The notes beneath the pieces are model-generated. The model did no database searches, was not told the DNA's origin, and was given only the letters and a program-made list of their open reading frames with translations. Below, piece by piece: positions 53,583 to 62,608 of a stretch of DNA of 64,000 nt (position 1 is its first letter; each line of letters begins with the position of its first letter). A program made the position numbers and the translations under genes. This DNA comes from Mycolicibacterium sp. BiH015 (lineage in GTDB: Bacteria; Actinomycetota; Actinomycetes; Mycobacteriales; Mycobacteriaceae), in NCBI RefSeq assembly GCF_027706845.1, contig NZ_JAQGCZ010000005.1, positions 124,001-188,000 on the forward strand, given 5' to 3'.

Positions 53583-54671
53583 ATGACCGCAAGCAATGAC
53601 GTCCGGGTCGCGATCGTCGGCGTGGGCAACTGCGCGTCCTCGCTCGTGCAGGGTGTTCAGTACTACAAGGACGCCGACGAGAACGCCACCGTTCCCGGCC
53701 TGATGCACGTCAAGCTCGGCGCCTACCACGTCCGCGACGTCAAGTTCGTCGCCGCGTTCGACGTGGATGCCAAGAAGGTCGGCTTCGACCTGTCCGAGGC
53801 GATCTTCGCCTCCGAGAACAACACCATCAAGATCGCCGACGTGCCGCCGACCGACGTCGTCGTGCAGCGCGGCCCCACGCTTGACGGCATCGGCAAGTAC
53901 TACGCCGACACCATCGAGATCTCCGACGCCGAGGCCGTCGACGTGGTCCAGGTCCTCAAGGACGCCGAGGTCGACGTGCTCGTGTCGTACCTCCCGGTCG
54001 GCTCCGAAGAGGCCGACAAGTTCTACGCGCAGTGCGCGATCGACGCCGGTGTCGCGTTCGTCAACGCGCTTCCGGTTTTCATCGCCTCGGACCCGGTGTG
54101 GGCCAAGAAGTTCGAAGACGCCGGTGTCCCGATCGTCGGTGACGACATCAAGAGCCAGATCGGCGCCACCATCACCCACCGCGTGATGGCCAAGCTTTTC
54201 GAGGACCGTGGTGTCACGCTGGACCGCACCTACCAGCTCAACGTCGGCGGCAACATGGACTTCCTCAACATGCTCGAGCGCACCCGCCTCGAGTCGAAGA
54301 AGGTGTCCAAGACCCAGGCCGTCACCTCGAACCTGTCCGGCTCGCTGGCCGGCAAGATCGAGGACAAGAACGTCCACATCGGCCCGTCGGACCACGTCGC
54401 ATGGCTCGACGACCGCAAGTGGGCCTATGTCCGCCTGGAGGGCCGCGCCTTCGGTGATGTGCCGCTGAACCTGGAGTACAAGCTCGAGGTGTGGGACTCC
54501 CCCAACTCCGCCGGCGTCATCATCGACGCGGTGCGCGCCGCCAAGATCGCCAAGGATCGCGGCATCGGCGGCCCGATCGAAGCCGCCTCGGCCTACCTGA
54601 TGAAGAGCCCGCCCAAGCAGCTCGCCGACGACCTCGCCCGCGTGCAGCTGGAGAAGTTCATCGAAGGCTAA
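53583..54671 (+). CDS. ino1: Inositol-3-phosphate synthase
   Basis: Ino1 converts glucose 6-phosphate to L-myo-inositol 1-phosphate using NAD, the first step to phosphatidylinositol, mannosides and mycothiol. The 362-residue protein has the NAD motif [60 protein letters not shown] (catalytic Lys) and [11 protein letters not shown]. The length fits the short actinobacterial/archaeal form. AAGGAG precedes the ATG. Confidence 0.98.
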   Translation: MTASNDVRVAIVGVGNCASSLVQGVQYYKDADENATVPGLMHVKLGAYHVRDVKFVAAFDVDAKKVGFDLSEAIFASENNTIKIADVPPTDVVVQRGPTLDGIGKYYADTIEISDAEAVDVVQVLKDAEVDVLVSYLPVGSEEADKFYAQCAIDAGVAFVNALPVFIASDPVWAKKFEDAGVPIVGDDIKSQIGATITHRVMAKLFEDRGVTLDRTYQLNVGGNMDFLNMLERTRLESKKVSKTQAVTSNLSGSLAGKIEDKNVHIGPSDHVAWLDDRKWAYVRLEGRAFGDVPLNLEYKLEVWDSPNSAGVIIDAVRAAKIAKDRGIGGPIEAASAYLMKSPPKQLADDLARVQLEKFIEG

Positions 54672-54681
54672 TCAGCCGTTC

Positions 54682-54744
54682 CGCCGAAACTGCATTCCGC
54701 GCGCCGCTTTCTCGGATTTTGGCGCATGGAATGCAGTTTCGGCG
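54682..54744. terminator. Long hairpin between convergent ino1 and acetyltransferase genes
   Basis: Perfect 17-bp arms (54682-54698 and 54728-54744), then a 2-base internal bulge and 5 more pairs. The site ends 9 bases before the convergent gene, so it may stop transcription in both directions. There is no U-tract. Confidence 0.72.
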
Positions 54745-54752
54745 TTCCTCGG

Positions 54753-55942
54753 TCAGAAGCCGTACCCCAGCTCTGCCGGCACCTCGGAGGCGAACGCGGC
54801 ATCCAGTGCGCGGATTGCCGACGGGTCGCCCGAAAGCCGGTGCGCCGTGGCGAACGACGACGCTCGGTGGGCGCCGAGGTAGAGACTGCCGAGCACCGAC
54901 AGGCTCGTCAGCACATCGGCGGTCTTGTCGGTGGGAGCACAGCTGGCTCTGCCGTCGCGGATATCGAGTGCAAATCTGCCCCCTCCGCCCAGGACAGGAT
55001 CTGAAACATCAAGCACCACAGATAAATCCGACTCGTAGGTACGCGCCTCAAGCACCGCGGGGATGTCGAGCATCCGCAGCCACAGCCCGTCTTCGACATT
55101 GGTGGTGCGCACCAGCCGAGGATCGGTCAGCAAGTACGGCAGCACGTTGCGCGGATGGGTATCGATGGTGACCGTCTTCTTCAAGTCGAGGCCGATGAGC
55201 ACCCGCCACAGCGCGATCTCGGCGACCGACGTGGCCGCCGCGAACTTGGTGACGGTGACGTCCTTGTGCTCGTCGTCGCCGTGCACGCGGTACATCGCGA
55301 ATCCGTCGGGATGCAGTAAGCAGTAGTACGGGGTGCCGCCGCGACGAGACGACTCCCGATCGGCGAGTATCTCGTCCCACAGTCGGCTCGGCGTGTGCAG
55401 CCCTCCGGGTGTCTGCAATCGCCACCGCTCGTAGATGTCCTCGAGTTGCGCCTGATGGTCGGCAGGCCGCACCACTCGTACCCCACCCGGATCCGGTACG
55501 TCAGGCCGGAATCGCGCCGGTGCGCGATCGACCTCGAGGCTCTCCCACACGGTCGCGGGGCCGTAACCGAACCTGCCGTAGATCGGGGCCTCGCTGGCTT
55601 CCAGGCCCGCGATCGGATACCGACCCATCCGGCTGTGCAGTTCGGCGAACATCCCACCCATGCGCCGCGTCTGCGATGCGTGGGGGCGACCGCCACCCAG
55701 GACACCCCCGCCATGGGGAGGACGGCGCCGCCCGGCACCGTGAGCGCAAGGTCGTAGAACACCGCCACCCCGACGACGTCGTCCCCGTCGCACGCGACGA
55801 CCGCGCCGTCGGTGGGTGTCATCGACCGCCAGACGGCGTTCGTCTCGTCGGGTCGCTGGACACCGAAGCCCGTCGCGGCGACCAGGCCCATCGCCGGCCA
55901 ATCAGCTTCTTCTGCGCTTCGGAAAGTCAGTGGGTCGGTCAC
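54753..55942 (-). pseudogene. Eis-like GNAT acetyltransferase with a frameshift
   Basis: The product of this gene would be about 395 residues and look like Eis/DUF4081-type acetyltransferases: N-terminal PLTFRSAEEADWPAMG, acetyl-CoA loop WVAVAPTHRRRG, then ELHSRMGRYPIAGLEASEAP and IYGRFGYGPAT, and a sterol-carrier-like C-terminal part ending with ELGYGF. The first 93 or so residues and the rest are in different frames; the switch is at about 55660-55668, where one base appears missing in GCGGCGCATGGG. GTG 55942 is the likely start. It may be a real mutation or an assembly error. Confidence 0.8.
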
Positions 55943-56009
55943 ACGGTCGACGGTTACACACCGGCACCTGAGAGCGCACATGAATATCGGCGGTGCGTAC
56001 TGTCAGACC

Positions 56010-56906
56010 ATGGACGACGCCGATGACGAGCTGGCCAGCCTGTCCGAGTTCATCTTTCTCCAGGAGAACGCCCGCCAGGCCGGGGTGACCGGGCCGCTGC
56101 CGACGGTGACCCGGATCGACGCAGGCCCGATCAGTGGCCTGAAGTTCGGTGACGACACCCCGCGCGTGGTGTTCCTGCACGGGGGCGGCCAGAACGCCCA
56201 CACGTGGGACACCGTGATCCTCGGGCTGGGGGCTGCGGCGCTGGCACTGGATCTGCCCGGGCACGGACGTTCGGCCTGGCGCGAGGACGGTGACTACGGG
56301 CCGAAGTTCAATGCCGAGGCGGTGGAACCGGTGGTCCGGAAACTGGCCCCGGACGCCGAGCTCGTGGTGGGGATGTCGCTGGGGGGACTGACAGCTTTGC
56401 GACTCGCCGTCGCAGCTCCTGAACTGGTGCGCAAGCTCGTCCTGGTCGACGTGACGCCGTCGGCGCCTGAACGCCACACCGAGATGACCGACGCGCAGAA
56501 GGGCACCGTCGCGCTCGTGCAGGGCGACCGGACGTTTCCGTCATTCAACGCGATGCTGGAGGTGACGGTCGCCGCGGCGCCACACCGTGATCGAGAGTCG
56601 TTGCGACGCGGCGTGTTCCACAACGCCAAGCGTCTCGAGGACGGCACGTGGACGTGGCGCTACGACACCATCCGCAAGGGCGAGGGTTTCGAGGGGCTCT
56701 GGGATGACGTGCCCAAGCTCACCACCCCGACGACACTGATTCGGGGTGCCAACTCGTTCTTCGTCAACGACGACGACGCCGCCGAATTCGCCCGTGCCGC
56801 ACCGGGTTTCCAGAAGGTTCACATCGTGGAGAACTCGGGCCACTCCGTGCAGAGCGACCAGCCGAAGCAGCTGGCCGCCCTGCTAAGAGATGTTCTCGAG
56901 GGCTAG
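56010..56906 (+). CDS. Alpha/beta hydrolase (Ser nucleophile)
   Basis: This 298-residue hydrolase has an oxyanion loop VVFLHGGGQNAHTWD, the nucleophile elbow VVGMSLGGLTAL with Ser, an acid in VNDDDAAEF, and the His in VENSGHSVQSDQP. ATG 56010 follows a -10-like TACTGT (55998-56003) by 6 bases, indicating a leaderless mRNA. The upstream extension of the frame is antisense to the acetyltransferase gene. The substrate is unknown; lipid or ester hydrolysis is probable. Confidence 0.88.
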   Translation: MDDADDELASLSEFIFLQENARQAGVTGPLPTVTRIDAGPISGLKFGDDTPRVVFLHGGGQNAHTWDTVILGLGAAALALDLPGHGRSAWREDGDYGPKFNAEAVEPVVRKLAPDAELVVGMSLGGLTALRLAVAAPELVRKLVLVDVTPSAPERHTEMTDAQKGTVALVQGDRTFPSFNAMLEVTVAAAPHRDRESLRRGVFHNAKRLEDGTWTWRYDTIRKGEGFEGLWDDVPKLTTPTTLIRGANSFFVNDDDAAEFARAAPGFQKVHIVENSGHSVQSDQPKQLAALLRDVLEG

Positions 56907-56914
56907 CGGGAGTC

Positions 56915-58705
56915 TCACACCGCCGCGGGAAGAGCGAGCAGCGGAACCACGGTGTAGCCAAGGTCTTTGAAAATACCGAGTTCCAGATTGCTCAATGTTC
57001 TCACTCCCGGACCACCGTTGAGTTTCGTGCTCATCAGCAAGTTCTCGAAGGTCTGCAAGTCCAGGTGTGTGAGGGAGCTCCCGGGCTCCACAGGATTCGG
57101 CGTGTAGATGCGGACCAGCTGACCGCCATTGGCGGCAACGGCATTCGCACCACCGAAGAACAGTCCGTTGTTACCGCCGACGACATTCAACTGGTAGTTC
57201 AGGTCGAGCGCGGCGTCGTCGTTGACGAGTCGGTTTCCTCCGTCGGTCACTATGAATCGGGCGAAGTAGTGCCATCTCCCGTTCACGCCGGTACCGAAGG
57301 CGAAACCGAAAGAATGCAGCAACTCATGCATGATCGTGGTGGTGAAATCGAGTTGGTTGAGGCCTACGTCATCGCCGAAAGCCAAAGGTTTGGCGAAGTT
57401 CACGTTGATGTAGCCGTCCGCCTCTTGGCCGTTGAGGTCTTCGCCGGTGATCATCTCGTGCTGGATACGCGTCCGCCAGAAACCGCTCTGCTCATTGGTC
57501 AGCAAACCGTACGCATTGGCGATTGTGCCGACGTTCTTGTCCTCGAACCCCGTCACGTCGTAGCTCAGCACCAGTGGCTGGACTACGCGGAAATGCTCGA
57601 TCAGGAGGTCCGCGGCGCGTTGAAGCGCATCCCTACTTTCGTCTGTCCAATAATCGCTACCCGCTGTGTATTTGAAGTCGAACGTTACGGCACCTTGGTT
57701 GATGAGAGACGTGGCCAGACCGCTGGCGATCGGGCGCAGAGGCTGCAGCAGGTTCATGTGCAGGCCGATGTCGATGGCGGCGACATGGAAGGTGTCCACG
57801 CCGTCGAAGTCCTCGTCGGGTACATAGGTGTAGGTGCCGTCAGCGCTCAACTTCACCTCGCCGGCCTTTGGTGCTCTGGTCACGATGTAGACGAGACGGT
57901 CACCATCGGGGTCGAATGCACCAACGGTGCCCACAATCGGACCGGTGATGACGCCGGTGATCTGAATGGGAGCCACCGTTGGTGCTTGGTTGAAGAAGGT
58001 GCGGCGCATCGCTAAGAACGACGCCGTCAGCCGGTCCTTGCGCTGCTGAGAAACGTCGAGCGAATCCACCCAGGTCTGATGCCTGGCCGTCCAGGACTGC
58101 AGAATCTCCGCCACGGCCTTCTGGTAAGGACTCAGCTCAGACTGATACGGAGGCGTGGACGAGGCCGACTGCGTGGCAGGCTCCGCCAAATCTTCTGCCG
58201 GACTGTCGAACTCGGCCCCCACGGTTAGGGAGTCGACATCAGGCTCGGCAACGGCCGCCTCGTCCTCCTCGACCTCGACCTCGACCTCGACCAGATCTGA
58301 GGTCGGATCGGACTTGCCGGCGTCGGCGTTATCTACATCGTCGTCGTCGCTCTCGTCCGCGGCGTCGTCGGCCGGCTCGGTATCGGTCGCGACGCCGGAT
58401 TCATCGTCCGCATCGGCGGCCCTGGACGCCTTGGTCGACCGGGTGCGTTCAGTGGCAGGAGAGGTCGAATCCGCGTCCTTGGCATCGGCGGAGTCAGACG
58501 ACTCCGACGAAGGCGAGGATTCCGAGCCGGTGTCGGCCCTCGCCGTCGCCGCGTCCGGGCCCACCAGGCTGAAGCCCAGCAATGCGGCACCCATGCCGGC
58601 CGAAGCCAATCCCAGTTTCAACCACTGGCGAACCGGAAATTCGTCGGATCGGCGATGGCGCCCAATCCTGCGGTCCGTCAACGATTTTCTGACATCCTCA
58701 GACAT
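56915..58705 (-). CDS. Large secreted protein with HExxH zinc-protease motif and Ig-like domain
   Basis: This 596-residue protein has a secretion signal (basic residues 11-28, hydrophobic core 29-55, AxA-like TARA cleavage at about 57). A strongly acidic, Ser/Asp-rich spacer follows (about residues 58-185, with an EVEVEVEED stretch). An Ig/cadherin-like repeat lies at about 245-310 (GAFDPDGDRLVYIVT, GTYTYVPDEDFDGVDTF). The C-terminal half carries MHELLHSFGF (HELLH at 460-464), the zinc site and catalytic Glu of metalloproteases, and ends with NLELGIFKDLGYTV. The metzincin third His (ten residues after the first) is Phe, so a later His such as 479 may replace it, as in leishmanolysin-like enzymes. 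Its substrate is unknown. Confidence 0.82.
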   Translation of the reverse strand: MSEDVRKSLTDRRIGRHRRSDEFPVRQWLKLGLASAGMGAALLGFSLVGPDAATARADTGSESSPSSESSDSADAKDADSTSPATERTRSTKASRAADADDESGVATDTEPADDAADESDDDDVDNADAGKSDPTSDLVEVEVEVEEDEAAVAEPDVDSLTVGAEFDSPAEDLAEPATQSASSTPPYQSELSPYQKAVAEILQSWTARHQTWVDSLDVSQQRKDRLTASFLAMRRTFFNQAPTVAPIQITGVITGPIVGTVGAFDPDGDRLVYIVTRAPKAGEVKLSADGTYTYVPDEDFDGVDTFHVAAIDIGLHMNLLQPLRPIASGLATSLINQGAVTFDFKYTAGSDYWTDESRDALQRAADLLIEHFRVVQPLVLSYDVTGFEDKNVGTIANAYGLLTNEQSGFWRTRIQHEMITGEDLNGQEADGYINVNFAKPLAFGDDVGLNQLDFTTTIMHELLHSFGFAFGTGVNGRWHYFARFIVTDGGNRLVNDDAALDLNYQLNVVGGNNGLFFGGANAVAANGGQLVRIYTPNPVEPGSSLTHLDLQTFENLLMSTKLNGGPGVRTLSNLELGIFKDLGYTVVPLLALPAAV

Positions 58706-58806
58706 AATTTCCCCCGCCGTTAGTTACCTCGGGAAATTTATAGCGCATGGCGTCCGGGTTTGCTGGCTAAACGTCGGTACTCGCAACGCGGCGAGCCGAG
58801 AACTCC

Positions 58807-58855
58807 GTTGACTTCTGTTAACCCGCTGCTTGCCTTCTGCTAGCCCGGCTACCGT
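58807..58855 (+). promoter_or_regulatory. PHO-box-like direct repeats and -10 of phoX
   Basis: Four short direct repeats starting GTTGAC (58807), GTTAAC (58817), GCTTGC (58828) and GCTAGC (58839) have a 10-11 base period. They end right before a -10-like TACCGT at 58850-58855, and no -35 is evident. This is the layout of PhoB/RegX3-type activation sites, in front of a phosphatase gene. Confidence 0.62.
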
Positions 58856-58920
58856 AACTTTCCGCGAGTCCCGGCCGTCCAGCCCACGGCGGGAGTTCAC
58901 GCCGGAAGGAATCAGTCGCC

Positions 58921-60996
58921 ATGGCGCTTGTGCCGCTCAATCTCCTTGTCAGCCACGACGGAAAGTCGAAGCGACAGCATGTCACCTGCGTACACAAATG
59001 CGGCAACGCATGCTCCAAGCCTGCCCCCAACATAAGCGACAACGAATACTTCGGCGACATCGCCAAGGCGGTCTCGCGGCGCTCCATCCTGCAGGCCGGC
59101 GGCGTCGCCGTCCTGGCCGTGGGCGCCGGCTCCGCGCTCGCCGCGTGTTCCAACAACTCTGAGCCGGAGCCGACCACCGCGTCCTCTTCACCCGCAGCCG
59201 CCGAGCCGCCCGCCGGAATGAACTTCCCCTCGGTCGCCCCCAACAGCGAAGACGCCGTTGTCGTCGCCGACGGTTACGAACAGGGCGTCGTGATCAGCTG
59301 GGGCGACCCCGTCCTTCCCGACGCGCCCAAGTTCGACGTCGCCAAGCAGACCGGCGCCTCACAGCGCGGCCAGTTCGGCTTCAACAACGACTTCGCCGGG
59401 CTCCTGCCCATCGAGGGCCAGGATGGCCACTTCCTACTGGTGACGAACTTCGAATACGCAACGCCGCAATTCATGTTCCCGGGCTACAACCCCGACGCCC
59501 CCACCCACGAGCAGTTCGACGTCGAGATCGCCGCGATGGGCATGGGCGTCGTCGAGGTGGAACGCACCCCGGAAGGCGGCCTGCGGCCCGTGATGGGACG
59601 GTACAACCGACGCATCACCGCCGACACCCCGTTCACGCTGACCGGACCTGCCGCGGGCACCGACTTCGTCAAGACGACGGCCGACCCGGCCGGCCGCACC
59701 GTCCTGGGCACCATCGCCAACTGCGCCGGTGGTGTAACACCCTGGGGCACAGTTCTTTCCGGCGAAGAGAACTTCCACACCTACTTCGGCGCTCCGGAGG
59801 GGTCGCCGCCTCCGGGCCCGGTTGACGCCGACCGTCACGACCGCTACGGCGTTGCCCTGGAGCCATCCGAACTCAAATGGGAGACTTTCGATCCCCGCTT
59901 CGACCTGGCCCAATCGCCCAACGAGGTGAACCGCTTCGGCTACGTGGTGGAGCTGAACCCGTGGGATCCGGCATCCACTCCCGTCAAGCACTCAGCGATG
60001 GGCCGGTTCAAGCACGAGGGCGCCAACATCTACGTGACCGACGACGGAACCGTGGTGGCCTACACCGGTGACGACGAACGCTTCGACTACATGTACAAGT
60101 TCGTTTCCACCCGGAAGATCCAGCCCGGAACCGATGCCGCAGCCATGGCCAACAACCTCGCCATCCTCGACGAGGGCACGCTGTACGTCGCCAAGCTGTC
60201 CAGCGACATCCCCGCCAGCGAGATCGACGGCTCGGGCAAGCTGCCCGCCAAGGGCTCGTTCGCCGGGTCCGGCACCTGGCTGCCGCTGCTGAAGTCCGGC
60301 CCGAACGGGCAGGCGGAGTCACTGGTCGACGGCATCACCGCCCAGGAGGTCGCCGTGTTCACCCGCATGGCCGCCGACAAGGCCGGTGCCACCAAGATGG
60401 ACCGGCCCGAGGACTTCGAGGCCAACCCCAAGACCGGCAAGATCTACGTGGCGCTGACCAACAACGACGAGCGTGGTGCGGCTGGCGAGGCACCTGCCGA
60501 TGCGCCGAACCCGCGCAACGACAACAAGAGTGGGCAGATCCTCGAGATCACCGACAACCACACCGGCACCGACTTCACCTGGGAGCTGCTCCTGGTGTGT
60601 GGTGACCCCGCGGCCGCCGACACCTACTACGGCGGATTCGACAAGACGAAGGTCAGCCCGATCTCCTGCCCGGACAACCTTGCGTTCGACAGCCACGGCA
60701 ACCTGTGGATCTCGACCGACGGCAACGCGCTGGACTCCAACGACGGCCTGTTCGCCGTCGCGCTCGAAGGCCCGAACCGTGGAGAGACGAAGCAGTTCCT
60801 GACGGTGCCGCTCGGCGCGGAGACGTGCGGCCCGGTCGTCACGGACGACATCGTCACGGTGTGCGTGCAGCACCCCGGCGAGAACGACGAGAACAGCATC
60901 GACGACCCGCAGTCGCGGTGGCCCGAAGGCGGCAACGGCACAGCGCGGCCGTCGGTGGTCGCGGTATGGAAGAGCGGCGGGCAGATCGGCGTCTAG
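58921..60996 (+). CDS. phoX: PhoX-family alkaline phosphatase
   Basis: This 691-residue DUF839 protein is exported by the Tat system: SRRSILQAGG at about residues 51-60 is the twin-arginine motif, preceded by a long leader. The mature part has typical PhoX segments: CAGGVTPWGTVLSGEENF, RFKHEGANIYV, VAYTGDDERFDYMYKFVS, EDFEANPKTGKIYVAL and CPDNLAFDSHGNLWISTDG. PhoX enzymes use calcium/iron cofactors and free phosphate from esters at the cell surface. Upstream repeats suggest phosphate control. Confidence 0.93.
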   Translation: MALVPLNLLVSHDGKSKRQHVTCVHKCGNACSKPAPNISDNEYFGDIAKAVSRRSILQAGGVAVLAVGAGSALAACSNNSEPEPTTASSSPAAAEPPAGMNFPSVAPNSEDAVVVADGYEQGVVISWGDPVLPDAPKFDVAKQTGASQRGQFGFNNDFAGLLPIEGQDGHFLLVTNFEYATPQFMFPGYNPDAPTHEQFDVEIAAMGMGVVEVERTPEGGLRPVMGRYNRRITADTPFTLTGPAAGTDFVKTTADPAGRTVLGTIANCAGGVTPWGTVLSGEENFHTYFGAPEGSPPPGPVDADRHDRYGVALEPSELKWETFDPRFDLAQSPNEVNRFGYVVELNPWDPASTPVKHSAMGRFKHEGANIYVTDDGTVVAYTGDDERFDYMYKFVSTRKIQPGTDAAAMANNLAILDEGTLYVAKLSSDIPASEIDGSGKLPAKGSFAGSGTWLPLLKSGPNGQAESLVDGITAQEVAVFTRMAADKAGATKMDRPEDFEANPKTGKIYVALTNNDERGAAGEAPADAPNPRNDNKSGQILEITDNHTGTDFTWELLLVCGDPAAADTYYGGFDKTKVSPISCPDNLAFDSHGNLWISTDGNALDSNDGLFAVALEGPNRGETKQFLTVPLGAETCGPVVTDDIVTVCVQHPGENDENSIDDPQSRWPEGGNGTARPSVVAVWKSGGQIGV

Positions 60997-61003
60997 GTAT
61001 GAA

Positions 61004-61059
61004 GAGCAGACGCAAACTCGCACTATCACGGCCCGATCCATGCGAGTTTGTGTCTGCTC
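61004..61059. terminator. Long hairpin after phoX
   Basis: Arms of 19 bases (61004-61022 and 61041-61059) pair fully if one G-U is allowed, with an 18-base loop, starting 8 bases after the phoX stop. No T-run follows. It resembles the hairpin after ino1 in size. Confidence 0.72.
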
Positions 61060-61080
61060 GCGCAGGGATAGGTTAGGACC

Positions 61081-61878
61081 ATGACTTCTTCGGTCCGCAT
61101 CGGCGTTCAACTCCAACCGCAGCACTCACCGCGCTACGACCTCATGCGCGACGCAGTGCGCCGCTGCGAGGACATCGGCGTCGACGTGGTGTTCAACTGG
61201 GACCACTTCTTTCCGCTGTACGGAGATCCCGACGGTGCGCACTTCGAGTGCTGGACGATGCTGGGCGCCTGGGCCGAGCAGACCTCACGCGTCGAGATCG
61301 GCGCACTGGTCACCTGCAACTCCTACCGCAACCCCGAGCTGCTCGCCGACATGGCCCGCACGGTCGACCACATCTCCGACGGCCGGCTGATCCTCGGTAT
61401 CGGATCGGGCTGGAAACAAAAGGATTACGACGAGTACGGCTATGAGTTCGGCACGGCGGGCAGCCGGCTCGACGACCTCGCCGCTGCGCTTCCCCGAATC
61501 GAATCCAGGTTTGCGAAGCTGAACCCCCAGCCGGTGCGTGACATTCCCGTGCTGATCGGCGGAGGCGGGGAGAAGAAGACCCTGCGTCTCGTGGCCGAGC
61601 ATGCCCACATCTGGCATTCCTTCTCCGATACGGAGAGCTACCCGCGCAAGTCCGACATCCTCGCTCGGCACTGTGCCGATGTCGGCCGCGACCCGGCCAC
61701 GATCGAACGGTCGGCGGAGGCCAAGGGCCGCGATGCGGACGCACTCGTCGAGAACGCCGGCGCCGTGACCGCGCTGGGCATCTCGATGCTGACCGTCGGC
61801 GTGAACGGACCCGACTACGACCTCTCCCAGGCTGAGGCACTGTGCCGCTGGCGGGACCGCCAAGCCGCAAACGGTTGA
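61081..61878 (+). CDS. LLM-class F420-dependent oxidoreductase
   Basis: This 265-residue protein has a luciferase-like TIM barrel: IGVQLQPQHSPRYDL, DVVFNWDHFFPLYGDP, IGALVTCNSYRNPELLADMA and LGIGSGWKQKDYDEYGYEFG. IGGGGEKKTLRLVAEHA is typical of mycobacterial F420-dependent members (MSMEG-type TIGR03560-like). It probably uses F420, not FMN, but the substrate is unknown. The -10-like TAGGTT at 61069-61074 lies 6 bases before the ATG, so a leaderless mRNA is likely. Confidence 0.92.
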   Translation: MTSSVRIGVQLQPQHSPRYDLMRDAVRRCEDIGVDVVFNWDHFFPLYGDPDGAHFECWTMLGAWAEQTSRVEIGALVTCNSYRNPELLADMARTVDHISDGRLILGIGSGWKQKDYDEYGYEFGTAGSRLDDLAAALPRIESRFAKLNPQPVRDIPVLIGGGGEKKTLRLVAEHAHIWHSFSDTESYPRKSDILARHCADVGRDPATIERSAEAKGRDADALVENAGAVTALGISMLTVGVNGPDYDLSQAEALCRWRDRQAANG

Positions 61879-61930
61879 TGCTGCAGAACCGTCCTGCGGA
61901 CGGCTCTGCGCATGAGACACTGTCGCCGCC

Positions 61931-62608
61931 ATGCCCAAGAAGTATGGGGTGAAAGAGAAGGACCTCGTGGTCACCCACGTGGTCAACATGGTGCTGACCG
62001 GAAAGCTCCGTTCAGGAGATCGGTTGGACCGCAACGAGATTGCCCATGACCTCGGCCTGAGCCGCGTCCCGATCCAGGAGGCCGTCGTCCAACTGGAGCA
62101 CGACGGCATCCTCTCCACGCGCTACCACCGCGGGGCCTACGTGGAGAAATTCGACGAGTCGACCGTGCGGGAACACCATGAGCTCTACGGCCTCATCAGC
62201 GGCATCGCGTCCGGGCGTGCCGCCGATGCGGCAGACCCGACGGTCGTCGCCGAACTCGCCCACGAGGTCGGGCAGATGCGCGACGCGCGCGACGCACGCC
62301 AGTTCGGCGTCCACGCCAAACGGTTCCGCGCCGTCATCAACAGCGAGTACGCGGGTCCCCGTCTGCAGGCCGCCATCGACTCCTCACAGACGTTCATCCC
62401 GGCGTCCTTCTGGGAGTCGAACGCGCAGCATCGGGAGCAGCTGCTGCCCTCCTACGAAGCCGAACTCGCCGCAATCCGCGACCGGGACCGCGACCGCGCG
62501 CGCGGGGCATGTGCGGAGCGCGCCGACGTCATGGCCAAGACCCTTCTGGGTGAGCTGGTACGACGCGGGGTGCTGTGCCCCTCGGGCCGGCCCGCTACGT
62601 TGCTTTGA
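61931..62608 (+). CDS. GntR-family regulator (FadR/FCD type)
   Basis: This 225-residue regulator has a winged helix at residues about 10-75 (LTGKLRSGDRLDRNEIAHDL, then GLSRVPIQEAVVQLEHDG) and an FCD-type helical effector domain from about 85 (REHHELYGLISGIASGRAA). Its stop is followed immediately by the ATG of the amino acid transporter gene (TGA-ATG), so it probably controls that transporter. Confidence 0.9.
   Translation: MPKKYGVKEKDLVVTHVVNMVLTGKLRSGDRLDRNEIAHDLGLSRVPIQEAVVQLEHDGILSTRYHRGAYVEKFDESTVREHHELYGLISGIASGRAADAADPTVVAELAHEVGQMRDARDARQFGVHAKRFRAVINSEYAGPRLQAAIDSSQTFIPASFWESNAQHREQLLPSYEAELAAIRDRDRDRARGACAERADVMAKTLLGELVRRGVLCPSGRPATLL

Noticed and set aside
53268..54395. Long minus-strand frame antisense to ino1
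   Set aside because: It is a codon-bias shadow of ino1 and padR, with low-complexity Val/Asp/Arg composition and no family match.
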